Assembly: GCF_905171765.1 (NCBI RefSeq)
Contig: NC_053392.1
Span: 36,092,956-36,156,955, forward strand
From: Bufo bufo
Taxonomy: Eukaryota > Chordata > Amphibia > Anura > Bufonidae
Length of the DNA: 64,000 bases
Reading direction: 5' to 3'
Position 1 is the stretch's first letter; every line of letters starts with the position of its first letter. The position numbers and the translations under genes are program-made. The notes below the pieces were generated by a model. That model was given only the letters and a program-made list of their open reading frames with translations. It was not told where the DNA came from and searched no databases. Shown piece after piece: positions 1 through 10,540 of this stretch.

Positions 1-1951
1 ATGTGGACAATTTGTAGACTCAGAAGTTGAATGGGGCAGAACCATCAGTCAGTACGTGTAGTCGTGTGCACAGGTACTGTTCCACCATGTTGTTCAAATG
101 CTGCCTCCTGCTAACACGCTCCATATCATTAGTTGGGGCCGGTTGTTGTGGCGAGGTGACAAAGCTTTTCCACATGTCGGCCATGCTAACCCTGCCTTCT
201 GAGGTGCTGGCGCTGACACAGCTGCATTGGCGACCTCTTCCTCCTCCCCTGCCTTCGCCTTGTGCTTCCACTTGTCCCCCGGCGTCAGTCAGGAATGCTC
301 TCAGGAGCGGGTCTACCAGCGTGCGCCTGTAGTCGCGCATATTCAGATCACGCTCCAGTGACGGGGATCCAGCAGGGTGGCCACCCAGTAGTCAGCACAA
401 GTTAAAATGTGGGCAACTCTGCTGTCGTTGCGCAGGCACTGCAGCATGTAGTCGCTCATGTGTGCCAGGCTGCCCAGAGGTAAGGACAAGCTGTCCTCTG
501 TGGGAGGCGTATCGTTTGCGTCCTCCGTATCCCCCCAGACACGCACCAGTGATGGGGCCCGAGCTGCGTTGGATGCCACCCCGCTGTGAACATGCTTTAT
601 CCCCATCCTCCTCTTCATCCTCCTCCTCGTCCTCCAGTAGTGGGCCCTGACTAGCCAAACTTGTACCTGGCCTCTGCTGTTGCAAAAATCCTCTTTCTGA
701 GCCACTTCTAAAAGACTGACCTGAAAGTGTTAGAGATGACCCCTCTTCCTCCTCCTCGTCCTGGTCCACATCCTCTTCCATCATTGCCCTAAGTGTTTTC
801 TCAAGGAGAAATAGAAGTGGTATTGTAACGCTGATAATGGCGTCATCGCTACTGACCATGTTGGTGGAGTACTCGAAACAGCGCAACAGGGCACACAGGT
901 CTTGCATGGAGGCCCAGTCATTGGTGGTGAAGTGGGTCTGTTCCGCAGTTCGACTTACCCGTGCGTGCTGCAGCTGAAACTCCACTATGGCCTGCTGCTG
1001 CTAGCACAGTCTCTCCAGCATGTGCAAGGTGGAGTTCTGGTGGGCACGTCACATATGAGGCGGTGAGCGGGAAGTCAGAAGTTACACTGTAGAGCAGACA
1101 GCCGAGCGGTGGTAGGATGAGAACGCCGGAAGCGCGCACAAATGACCCGCACTTTACGCAGCAGCTCTGACATGTCGAGGTAGTTGTGAATGAACTTCTG
1201 CACCACCAAATTCAGCACATGCGCCAGGCAAGGGATGTGCGTCAAACCGGCTAGTCCTAGAACGGCAATGAGATTTCGCCCATTATCGCACACCACCAGG
1301 CCGGGCTTGAGGCTCACTGGCAGCAACCACTCGTCGGTCTGTTGTTCTATACCCCGCCACAACTCCTGCGCGGTGTGGGGCCTGTCCCCCAAACACATCA
1401 GTTTCAGAATGGCCTGCTGACGTTTACCCCTGGCTGTGCTGAAGTTGGTAGTGAAGGTCTGTCGCTGACCGGATGAGGAGGTGGTAGAAGAGCAGGAGGA
1501 AGCCGAGTAGGAAGAGGAGGCAACAGGAGGCAAAGAATGATGCCCTGCGATCCTTGGCGGCGGAAGGACATGCGCCAAACAGCTCTCCGCCTCAGGCCCA
1601 GCCGGCACTAAATTTACCCAGTGTGCAGTTAGGGAGATATAGCGTCCCTGGCCGTGCTTACTGGTCCACGTATCTGTAGTTAGGTGGACCTTGCCACAGA
1701 TGGCGTTGCGCAGTGCACACTTGATTTTATCTGATACTTGGTTGTATTGCAGTATTTCAAACTTGGATTTAAATGTCACAAATACACATATGCTGGTGCA
1801 CTGAGATTGCATAAACTGGCCGCCGCCGCCCACCTAACGGATAAAAGTAATTTTTCTGTGTTACTGGGCTCTGGGCAGGGTAAAAAGATTGTGCACTGCA
1901 CCCACACAACTAAATCTATGTAGATCGCTGAGTTAAGAAGCACTTCTGATT
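1..1951 (-). mobile_element. hAT element copy A, internally deleted, cut by window start
   Basis: A minus-strand hAT copy whose 3' end lies beyond base 1. Its 5' leader (1738-1951) is almost identical to the leader of copy B at 4687-4900, in inverted orientation. Near 1740 the leader is joined directly to sequence matching about 6952 of copy B, so roughly 2 kb that should hold the N-terminal and BED coding part is missing. This is an internal-deletion derivative. The family assignment rests on the transposase fragments and on the GTTGAGCGAACCCGAAC terminal motif next to it. Confidence 0.75.
20..1743 (-). pseudogene. hAT (ZBED-like) transposase remnant, copy A
   Basis: This is the decayed catalytic part of a hAT DDE transposase, the nuclear enzyme that cuts and rejoins element ends. 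In minus-strand order I can read the first catalytic block (LTTDTWTSKHGQGRY, near 1650-1690), a serine-rich linker, the second block (VVCDNGRNL, near 1280), the IPCLAHVLNLVVQ block (near 1210), an acidic stretch near 600-780, and the start of the C-terminal region near 150-200. The frame is broken: several overlapping frames are needed, with breaks near 1075 and 400, and the BED zinc finger is absent through the leader fusion. The final dimerisation block would lie upstream of base 1. It is a dead copy that could at most be mobilised in trans. Confidence 0.8.
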
Positions 1952-2050
1952 AGAGTTGAGCGAACCCGAACTGTAAAGTTCGGGTTCGTACCGATCTTTA
2001 GCTTTTTTTGGACCCGGACCCGAACATTTACGTAAAAGTTCGGGTTCGTG
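1952..2050 (+). repeat. hAT terminal inverted repeat, left arm
   Basis: It starts AGAGTTGAGCGAACCCGAAC and contains alternating inverted copies of the GTTCGGGTTCG motif. This subterminal pattern is typical of hAT elements, where transposase binds repeated short motifs. Its mirror copy is at 4590-4686, and a diverged relative closes copy B at 9015-9123. Confidence 0.75.
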
Positions 2051-2170
2051 TTCGGTGTTCGGCGATTTTTATGGCGCATTTTCAAAGGCTGCAAAGCAGC
2101 CAATCAACAAGTGTTTAACTGTGTGCCCTTAGAAGCCATCACAGCCATGCCTACTATTGGTATGGCTGTG

Positions 2171-2218
2171 ATTGGCCAACTGCAGCATGTGACCCAGCCT
2201 CTATATAAGGCTGAGTCA
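2171..2218 (+). promoter_or_regulatory. Putative hAT promoter pointing right into the satellite
   Basis: An inverted CCAAT box (ATTGG, 2171), a TATA-like CTATATAAGG (2201-2210) and an AP-1-like TGAGTCA (2212-2218) lie in a compact arrangement inside the hAT 5' region. Order and spacing suit an RNA polymerase II core promoter. Activity is inferred; nothing here proves transcription. Confidence 0.5.
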
Positions 2219-2341
2219 CGTAGCGCTGCACGTCACTCTGCTATTCTTAGTGTAGGGAGAGGATGCTGCTGCTGTCAGGGATAAATACCCTGATGTAGGG
2301 TATTGCACTCAATTTTTTTTTTTTAACTCTATATGACAGCG

Positions 2342-4008
2342 GTATTTGTGGCCGAAATGTGACTGTATTCGATGTACGTTAAATCCAAAATGATCAGTTT
2401 ATGAACACACGGTTTATTTAAACCGCAGTAAACGAATGGCCGTATTTGTGGCCTAAATGTGACTGTATTCTATGTACGTTAAATTCAAAATGAGCAGTAT
2501 ATGAACACACGGTTTATTTCAACCGCAGTAAACAAATGGCCGTATTTGTGGCCTATTTTCTGACTGTCACCTATGCACGTGTAATCAAAGATGACCAGTT
2601 TATGAACACACAGTTTATTTCAACCGCAGTAAACGAATGGCCTTATTTGTGGCCTAAATGTGACTGTCACCTATGCACGTGTAATCAAAGATGACCAGTA
2701 TATGAACACACGGTTTATTTCAACCGCAGTAAACGAATGTCCGTATTTGTGGCCTAAATGTGACTGTCACCTATGCACATATAATCAAAGATGACCAGTA
2801 TATGAACACACGGTTTATTTCAACTGCAGTAAACGAATGGCCGAATTTGTGGCCTAAATGTGACTGTATTCTATGTACGTTAAATTCAAAATGAGCAGTA
2901 TACGAACACACAGGTTATTTCCACCGCAGTAAACGAATGGCCAAATTTGTGGCCTAAATGTGACTGTCGCCTATGCACGTGTAATCAAAGATGACCAGTA
3001 TATGAACACACGCTTTATTTCAACCGCAGTAAACGAATGGCCGTATTTGTGGCCTAAATGTGACTGTATTCTATGTACGTTAAATTCAAAATGACCAGTA
3101 TATGAACACACGGTTTATTTCAACCGCAGTAAATGAATGGCCATACTTGTGGCCTAAATCTGACTGTCACCTATGCACGTGTAATCAAAGATGCCCAGTA
3201 TATGAACACACAGTTTATTTAAACCGCAGTAAACGAATGGCCGTATTTGTGGCCTAAATGTGACTGTATTCTATGTACGTTAAATTCAAAATGAGCAGTA
3301 TTTGAACACATGGGGTATTTCCACCGCAATAAACGAATGGCCATATTTGTGGCCCAAATGTGACTGTCACCTATACACGTGTAATCAAAGATGACCAGTA
3401 TATGAACACACGGTTTATTTCAACCGCAATAAACGAATGGCCGTATTTGTGGCCTAAATGTGACTGTCACCTATACACGTGTAATCAAAGATGACCAGTA
3501 TATGAACACACTGTTTATTTCAACCACAGTAAACGAATGGCCGTATTTGTGGCCTAAATGTGACTGTATTCTATGTACGTTAAATTCAAAATGAGCAGTA
3601 TATGAACACACAGGTTATTTCCACCGCAGTAAACAAATGGCCATATTTGTGGCCTAAATATGACTGTATTCTATGTACGTTAAATTCAAAATGAGCAGTA
3701 TATGAACACACGGTTTATTTCAACCGCAGTAAACGAATGGCTGTATTTGTGGCCTAAATGTGACTGTATTCTATGTATGGTAAATTCAAAATGAGCAGTA
3801 TATGAACACACAGGTTATTTCCACCGCAGTAAACAAATGGCCATATTTGTGGCCTAAATGTGACTGTCGCCTATGCACGTGTAATCAAAGATGACCAGTA
3901 AATGAACACACGCTTTATTTCAACCGCAGTAACCTAATGGCCATATTTGTGGCCTAAATGTGACAGTACCTTATGTACGTGTAATCAAAGATGACCAGTA
4001 TATGAATT
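2342..4008 (+). repeat. Satellite array, ~17 copies of a 100-bp unit
   Basis: A direct tandem array with a period of 100-101 bp, easily followed through the recurring TATTTGTGGCCTAAATGTGA, at 2343, 2443, 2543, 2644, 2744 and onward to about 3944. Units fall into two subtypes that differ in the middle: one has TGACTGTATTCTATGTACG with AAATTCAAAATG, the other TGACTGTCACCTATGCACG with AATCAAAGATG. The subtypes are interspersed, which suggests expansion of a two-unit (about 200-bp) block. No long frame crosses the array. Confidence 0.93.
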
Positions 4009-4190
4009 ATTTTTTTATTTTTTAGCACAATCAGCAAAAAAGCTGTATTTTCTAGACTAGCAGACATGCAGATAGATAGTGCTGGTGCACTATATGAAAA
4101 TTATTATTTTTTAAACACAGTCAGCAAAAAAGCTGTATTTCTGGATTAGCAGACATGCAGATAGATAGTGCTGCACCAGCATGTCTGCAT
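4009..4190 (+). repeat. Two short tandem units next to the satellite
   Basis: Two copies of roughly 90-100 bp share CAGCAAAAAAGCTGTATTT and the block AGCAGACATGCAGATAGATA. They mark the right edge of the 100-bp array and begin the region that corresponds to the hAT leader on the minus strand. Confidence 0.7.
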
Positions 4191-4419
4191 AAATTGGCTG
4201 CCGATTAGGTATTCATAGTGACAAACTGAAGTAAAAAAAAAAAAGCATTTTCAACAGAAGATGGCTCAGTGCAGGCTTAAAAAAACTGTGCACTGCACCC
4301 ACAAAACACATTGGATTGAGATCGCTGAGTTATAAGGCAATTCTTCTTAGGATTTATCCGTGACAGCAGCAGCATCCTCTCCCTACACTAAGAATAGCAG
4401 AGTGACGTGCAGCGCTACG

Positions 4420-4467
4420 TGACTCAGCCTTATATAGAGGCGGGGTCACATGCTGCAGTTGGCCAAT
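4420..4467 (-). promoter_or_regulatory. Putative hAT promoter pointing left into the satellite
   Basis: This is the mirror image of the promoter at 2171-2218: CCAAT (4463-4467), a TATA-like block (about 4430-4437) and TGACTCA (4420-4426), read on the minus strand. Together the two promoters face each other across the 100-bp array. Confidence 0.5.
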
Positions 4468-4867
4468 CACAGCCATACCAATAGTAGGCATGGCTGTGAT
4501 GGCTTCTAAGGGCACACAGTTAAACGCTTGTTGATTTGCTTTGCAGCCTTTGAAAATGCGCCATAAAAATCGCCGAACACCGAACACGAACCCGAACTTT
4601 TACGTAAATGTTCGGGTCCGGGTCCTAAAAAAAGCTAAAGTTCGGTACGAACCCGAACTTTACAGTTCGGGTTCGCTCAACTCTAATCAGAAGTGCTTCT
4701 TAACTCAGCGATCTACATAGATTTAGTTGATTGGGTGCAGTGCACAATCTTTTTACCCTGCCCAGAGCCCAGTAACACAGAAAAATTACTTTTATCCGTT
4801 AGTTAGGTGGGCGGCGGCGGCCAGTTTATGCAATCTCAGTGCACCAGCATATGTGTATTTGTGACAT

Positions 4868-5530
4868 TTAAATCCAAGTTTGAAATACTGCAATAATTTT
4901 CCGGGTTTAAAAAACACCCATTTTTGGCAATACCCTACATCTGGGGCCTATGCAGATTTTTTTTAGTGTGAAATACAAGCTTAAAATACTGCAATAATAA
5001 TCTGGGTTTAAAAAAACTCCCATTTTTGGCAATACCCTACATCTCGTGCCTTTGCAGCATCTGTCAGTGTGAAAGACAAGCTTGAAATACTTCAATAATT
5101 TTCTGAGTTTAAAAAAACAACCATTTTGGGCAAAATACTAAATTTGCAGCCTTTGCTGCATCTGTAAGTGTGAGATACACGCGTTAGATACTGGTGTTCT
5201 ATTCTGTTATTAAAAAAACACCCATTTTGGGCAAAAAACTAAATTTTGCAGATTTTGCTACATCTGTCAGTGTGACATACAAGCTAGAAATACTGCAATA
5301 ATATTCTGGGTTTAAAAAAACACCCATTTTGGGCAAAAAACTAAATTTGCAGCCTTTGCTGTATCTGTCAGTGTGAGATAAACGCAATAGATACTAGTGT
5401 TCTATTCGGTTATTTTTAAAAAGCACCCATTTTGAGCAAAATAATAAACCTGCGGCTTTTTCTGCCTCTGTCAGTGTCAGATACACACGTTAGATACTGC
5501 TGTTATATTGTGTTATTAAAAAAACACCCA
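4868..5530 (+). repeat. hAT leader tandem repeats, ~100-bp unit, about 6 copies
   Basis: Units carry AAAAAACACCCATTTTGGGC, a GCAGCCTTTGCTGCATCTGTCAG-like core and a GAAATACTGCAATAATAT-like end. They diverge by 10-20 percent by eye. The array sits immediately upstream of the transposase start, so it is part of the 5' leader. It is unrelated in sequence to the 100-bp satellite at 2342-4008 despite the similar period. Confidence 0.85.
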
Positions 5531-5559
5531 TTTTGGGCAAGATCCTAAATTTGAGAAAT

Positions 5560-8500
5560 ATGAGGAAAGCGTCAAATAAGGGATGTGGCCTCGGCTGCGG
5601 TGCTGCTGGTGGAGCTCCTGTTGCAGGGAGAGGACGTGGTCGATTTGTGCCAGCTACATGCACAAGTGAAACACCTTCCTCAGGTGCGAGTAGGCGACAG
5701 AACCTTCAGCGTTATTTGGTCGGGCCTAATGCGGCTCTACGAATGGTGAGGCCAGAACAAGTAGAGGCGGTAGTAGATTGGTTTGCTGACAGTGCCTCCA
5801 GTTCCATTACATTGGCTCCCACCCAGTCTCCTGCTGAAAGATCAGAGTTGGCACCTGCAGCCCATGTCCATCAGTCTTGCACCTCACTCCCTTGCAAATC
5901 AGCCAAGCAGTCTGAGCCCCAAGTCATGCAGCAGTCTCTGCTGCTTTTTGATGACTCTACTAGCATAGTTTCCCAGGGCCATCCACCTAGCCCTGCCCCA
6001 GAAGTGGAATAAATTGAGTGCACCGATGCCCAACCACTTATGTTTCAAGATGAGTACATGGGAGGACCACCGCAGCACAGTTAGGATGATGATGAAACAC
6101 AGGTGCCAACTGCTGTGGCTTTCTGCAGTGTGCAGACCGACAAGGAGGACAGGGGTGAAGACTGGGTGGAAGATGATTTGGAGGACAATGAGGTCCTCAA
6201 CCCCACATGGAAACAAGGTCATGCGAGTGACCTGTGTAGTTTGGAGAAAGAAGCGGTGGTCAAACAGAGCCACCAGCACAACAGAAGAGGGAGCAGGGTG
6301 CAAAAGTGGAGCGGCCGTCCCCTAGACAAAACGCCTGTTACTGCCCACCGCAGCAAGGGACCAAGCACACCAAAGCCAGCTGCAAGGAATTCCCTGGCGT
6401 GGCAGTTCTTCAAACAATGTGCTGACGACAAGACACGAGTGGTTTGCATGCTGTGCAATCAGAGCCTGAAGCGAGGCATAAACGTTCTAAATCTTAGCAC
6501 AACCTGCATGACCAGGCATCTAAATGCAATGCGTGAGCTGCAGTGGAGTAGACACCTTAAAAACCAAGAAAGGTTTCTGGCTCCTCCTGCTTTCTCTTCT
6601 GTTGCATTATCGGCCTCTTTATCCACCTCTGGAGTGACAGTGGCACCTGCCACTCCGCAAACAGAGGATCTGTAAGAAACACCACCACCTGGGTCACCAA
6701 GCATCTCCACAATATCCCAAGGATGAGTTTAGCTCTCCATCTCCCAAACACTGGAGCGGAAGAGGAAGTACCCCTATACACACCCGCGATTCCTGGCCCT
6801 GAATGCCAGCATTTCAAAATTACTGGTTTGTGAAATGCTGTCATTCCGTCTGGTGGAGAAGGAGAGTTTTAAAAGTCTTATGGCGGTGGCTGTCCCACAG
6901 TACGTAGTGCCCAGCCGCCACTACTTTTCCAGGCGTGCCATCCCTTCCCTGCACAACCAAGTGGGGGACAAAATCAGGTGTGCACTGCGCAATGCCATCT
7001 GTGTCAAGGTCCACCTAACTACGGATACGTGGACCAGTAAGCACGGTCAGGGACGTTATATCTCCATAACAGCACACTGGGTAAATGCAGTGGTGGCTGG
7101 ACCTGAGGCGGAAAGGAGTTTGGGCATGTCCTTCCACCACCGAGGTTTGCTGGTCGCTTCAGTTTGCCTCCTGTTGCTTTCTCCTCCTATTCCGCTTCCT
7201 CATCCTCACCAGCTCCTCATCCGGTCAGCGTAACACCTTCACCACCAACTTCAGCACAGCCAGGGGTAAACGACAGCAGGCAGTTTTAAAACTTATCTGT
7301 TTGGGGGAGAAACCCTTGAACAACAGACCAATGAGTGGTTGGTGCCAGTGAGCCTCAAGCACAGTCTGGTGGTGTGCGATAATAGGTGAAATCTCGTAGC
7401 AGCTCTGGGACTAGCTGGTTTGACGCACATCCCTTGCTTGGCTCATATGCTGAATTTGGTGGTGCAGAGGTTGCTTAAAAATTACCCTGATATGTCAGAG
7501 CTGCTGCATAAAGTGCGGGCCGTCTGTGCGCATTTCTGGCATTCTCACCCTGCTGCTGCTCGCCTGTCAGCGCTGTAGTGTAACTTCGGCCTTCCAGGTC
7601 ACCACCTCATATGCGACGTGCCCACAAGGTGGAACTCCACCTTGCACATGCTGGCCAGACTGTGCGAGCAGCAGCAGGCGATAGTGGAGTTTCAGCTGCA
7701 GCACGCACGGGTGAGTCACTCTGCGGAACAGCACCACTTCACCACCAATGACTGGGCCTCCATGTGAGACCTGTGTACCTTGTTGCGCTGTTTCGAGTAC
7801 TCCACCAACATGGCCAGTGCCGATAACACTTTTCTCAGCGTTACTATCCCACTTCTATGCCCCCTTGAAAAAATGCTTCGGGCGACAATGGATGAGGATG
7901 TGGCACAGGAGGAAGAGGGATCATTTCATAGGGTTTCTGGCCAGTCATTCATTTCATAGGGTTTCTGACCAGTTTCTGAACCCACAAACGCCAGGTACAC
8001 AATTGTTTAGCCAGGGCACAGTTCTGGAGAATGACGAGGTGGAGGATGAGGAGATGGAGGAGGAGGAACCGTGTTCACAGCAGGGTGGCACCCAAACTAG
8101 CTCATGGCCATCACTGGTGCGTGGCTAGGGTGATACAGAGGACACAGACGATACACCTCCCACAGATGACAGCTTTTCTTTGCCTCTGGGCAGCCTGGCA
8201 CACATGAGCGATTACAGATGTGCAGTGTCTCTGCAACGACCGCCGAGTTGCCCACATTCTAACTTGTACTGATTACTGGGTGGACACTGCTGGATCCCCG
8301 TTACAAGGACAACGTACCATCCATAATTCCGTCACTGGAGCGTGATCGTGAGAAGCGCGAGTAAAAGCGCACGCTGGTAGATGCACTGCTCGTGGCATTC
8401 CCACCTGACAGCGGGGGCACAGTAGAAGCACAATTCCAAGGCAGAGGAGGAGGAAGAGGTCACCAACGCAGCTGGGGCACCACCAGCACCTCAGAAAGCA

Positions 8501-8735
8501 GGGTTAGCATAGCGAAATGTGGAAAAGCTTTGTCAGCACGCCACAACAACCAGCACCACCAGCTGATATGGAACGTCTGAATGATGGGTCTGCCCCCTTC
8601 AACTTCTGGGTCTCTAAATTGAGCACATGGCCTGAGCTTGCCCTTTATGCCTTGGAGGTGCTGGCCTGCCCTGCAGGCAGTGAATTGTCTGAACGTTTGT
8701 TTAGCTCGGCTGGAGGGGGTTATCACAGGTTATAT
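5560..8735 (+). pseudogene. hAT (ZBED-like) transposase, copy B, multiply broken
   Basis: A recognisable full-length hAT transposase. The order is: a Gly/Arg-rich N-terminus beginning MRKASNKGCGLGCG (about 5560); a BED zinc finger at about 6400-6540 with the VCMLC knuckle and TRHL, where the last zinc ligand looks lost; the first catalytic Asp in TTDTWTS (codon 7024-7026); the second Asp in VVCD (codon 7378-7380), followed by a stop; the HIPCLAHMLNLVVQ block (about 7428); an acidic insert near 8000-8080; and the C-terminal dimerisation block SELSERLFSSAGG (about 8680-8718) with its conserved Glu. Stops and frameshifts occur near 6013, 6676, 7233, 7390, 7578, 7768 and 8128, so no active protein can come from this copy. 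Confidence 0.85.
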
Positions 8736-9014
8736 TTCCCAATGTTTTGGGGTGTACCCTAATTAGAAAAATAAATTATAAAAAATAAAACCAAAAAGCA
8801 GTGTAGGCTACATCCTCATCATCCACCGCCGCTTCTACCTCCTACTCCATATGGACCTCGTCCTCCAAGATCAAGTTTATTATTATATTTTTTTATGTAT
8901 TTTATGTTATTTTAAGTCATTTCTCTATCCACATTGTTTGCAGAACACTTGACATGCATTTGCAGCCCTCTAGCCCTTTCCATGACTTTTTTACAGCCAT
9001 TTTAGTGCTCAAAA

Positions 9015-9123
9015 GTTCGCGTCCCCATTGACTTCAATGGAGTTCGGGGTCAAGTTCGGGTCAAGTTCGGGTCCCGATCTCTAACTTTTTTGTGAAGTTT
9101 GGCCGAACCCGTCGCTCAACTCT
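9015..9123 (+). repeat. hAT copy B right terminal repeat
   Basis: GTTCGGGTCAAGTTCGGGTC repeats and the terminal GAACCCGTCGCTCAACTCT mirror the left-end AGAGTTGAGCG motif. The block CCATTGACTTCAATGGAGTT is a small inverted repeat just inside the end. Confidence 0.75.
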
Positions 9124-9261
9124 ATTAACTGATAATCATGCATTTTAAAATGAAAACAATTTTAAGTTCACAATTTATAATGTATTATTACTATTCCCGA
9201 GAGCTAAATGTTAATATCGTGGTCTTTAACATAAATACGATATTCATCCTTTTAAATAGGT

Positions 9262-9690
9262 TCCTGCCCTCCGATACACAGGTCGCATGGCCGCTCTGTC
9301 TGCCGGTCTGCTTCCGGCCTTTTCCTATTTGGATTGGATGCGAGTGACGGCAATCTGCGTTCCTACGTATTGATTGCCCTCTCTGGCGTCGGCCTCAGGG
9401 TGAGGGCGGAAGCAAGATGACGTGACGGCCAATGATTGGTCATGCGTCACACTTGTGATGACAAAGTGTTCTGGATATCACATGACCACAGTCCCGACTG
9501 GTTATTGGTACGGCTCCCCTTTTTTAAGTGATCAATTTCCCCTACCTAACAACTCCTCCTGAGGAAGCCATAATACGTGAAACACGAGTCGAGGAGCGCC
9601 AACGCCTCTACACCTTCCGATTATAATAAGGTATGTCTACCTCATGTTTGCACTTAGGATATAAGGGAATATAGATAGGTATTTACTCTG
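9262..9690 (+). mobile_element. Penelope-like element terminal repeat (pLTR), plus strand
   Basis: It shares with 16497-17240 (minus strand) the blocks CTGCCGGTCTGCTTC, TTGGATGCGA, GGCCTCAG and the ribozyme block CTCCTGAGGAAGC. It lies directly upstream of a PLE RT fragment in the same orientation, as a pLTR should. The left boundary is uncertain. Confidence 0.7.
9553..9596 (+). ncRNA. Hammerhead-type ribozyme motif in PLE pLTR
   Basis: Read as RNA: a stem I strand CUCCUC (9553-9558), a core CUGAGGA matching CUGANGA (9559-9565), a stem II segment (9566-9578), GAAA (9579-9582), a short stem III segment ending GUC (9588-9590), then GAGGAG (9591-9596), which pairs perfectly with the first strand. 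Hammerhead ribozymes are established in PLE pLTRs. Stems II and III are weak here (AGCC..ACGU, CACGAGUC), so this copy may be slow or dead. Cleavage would be expected after 9590. Confidence 0.6.
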
Positions 9691-9717
9691 TCACCCATAG
9701 TAACGCTTATAGGTGAT

Positions 9718-10538
9718 CCCACAGCATATTAAGGTTTGCAGTATGCATCACATGATTTAGCTGTAGGACCAGATGATATCCCCATTTGTATCCAGCTTGT
9801 CCTCTTACCTTAAAGATACTAAGGACACTCTGACGAAACTCCAGAGCATTCAGGTCAGTAAGACCACTATGATAGCCAGCCTTGACGAAGAGGTGCTCTA
9901 TACCAGCATAGGACATAACTTGGGCCTTTAAGCAATTAAATACTACCTAAACACAAAAGGCACACAGTATCAGGAACACAATCACTTTGTTTTATCACTA
10001 TTACAATTTTTGTTGACGCACAATTATTTTATGTTTGATGGGAAGTATTATTTACAGATCACTGGGACAGCAATGGGGACGATTTGTGCACCTAGTTTTG
10101 CAAATTTATTTTTAGGATGGTGGGAGGAACGCACAGTTTACACTGAGGAAAATCACAAATACACTAATCACATATTATATTGGGGTCGATTTATTGACGA
10201 CATTTTAATTTTTGTTGACGCACAATTATTTTATGTTTGATGGGAAGTATTATTTACAGATCACTGGGACAGCAATGGGGACGATTTGTGCACCTAGTTT
10301 TGCAAATTTATTTTTAGGATGGTGGGAGGAACGCACAGTTTTCACTGAGGAAAATCACAAATACACTAATCACATATTATATTGGGGTTGATTTATTGAC
10401 GACATTTTAATTTTATGGGATAGCACTAGCACATTTTTATTTGAGATTGTTGAAGAACTTTACACCAATTCACTAGGCTTCAAGTTCACTGCTGAAATAG
10501 ACAAAAAGACCCTCAATTTTTTGGACCTTACAAGTGTC
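9718..10538 (+). pseudogene. Penelope-like reverse transcriptase fragment
   Basis: Conceptual reading in shifting frames gives the PLE RT core: SYLKDTKDTLTKL (about 9788-9830), LDEEVLYTSIGHNLGL (RT motif A, about 9883-9930, then a stop), [18 protein letters not shown] (motif B), [11 protein letters not shown] (motif C with the two catalytic Asp) and LGFKFTAEIDKKTLNFLDL (motif D/E, about 10471-10530). The thumb and the GIY-YIG endonuclease are absent. A 202-bp tandem duplication shifts the frame, and its second copy has a TGA in motif C. It differs clearly in sequence from the intact PLE at 56-60 kb, so it is another PLE family. Confidence 0.85.
10005..10408 (+). repeat. 202-bp tandem duplication inside the PLE RT
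   Basis: Bases 10005-10206 and 10207-10408 are nearly identical. The few differences include CGATTT versus TGATTT in motif C. The junction lies at AATTTTTGTTGACG versus AATTTTATGGG, a short microhomology. A 202-bp step is not a multiple of three, so it destroys the frame. Confidence 0.9.
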
Positions 10539-10540
10539 AC

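Larger units (their letters stand above)
1738..4900. repeat. Long palindrome: ~550-bp inverted arms around a ~2-kb spacer
   Basis: Bases 1738-2288 and 4346-4900 are inverted copies at roughly 97 percent identity by eye. Each arm runs from outside to inside as hAT leader, terminal inverted repeat (1952-2050 and 4590-4686) and hAT promoter region. The spacer holds the 100-bp satellite. The bases flanking the two terminal repeats (TTCTGATT and AATCAGAA) are inverted copies of one another, not direct copies, so they are part of the palindrome and not a target-site duplication. The outer arms continue into hAT copies A (minus) and B (plus). Confidence 0.85.
4687..9123 (+). mobile_element. hAT element copy B, nearly full length
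   Basis: It contains a leader (4687-4867), leader repeats (4868-5530), a complete but broken transposase (5560-8735), a 3' untranslated stretch and a closing terminal repeat ending CGCTCAACTCT at 9123. The left end is ambiguous because the terminal repeat at 4590-4686 belongs to the palindrome arm. I find no 8-bp target-site duplication that pairs 9123 with either 1952 or 4687. Confidence 0.7.

Noticed and set aside
2048..2284. 78-residue frame (and its mirror at 4354-4587) as a small gene
   Set aside because: It is the hAT promoter and leader region; conservation between the two arms reflects the palindrome, and the frame covers the TATA box.
2342..4008. CRISPR-like array
   Set aside because: Units are contiguous 100-bp repeats without unique spacers, in an animal genome.
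1952..9123. One 7.2-kb composite hAT with ends at 1952 and 9123
   Set aside because: Terminal motifs are compatible, but the flanks TTCTGATT and ATTAACTG do not form an 8-bp target duplication.
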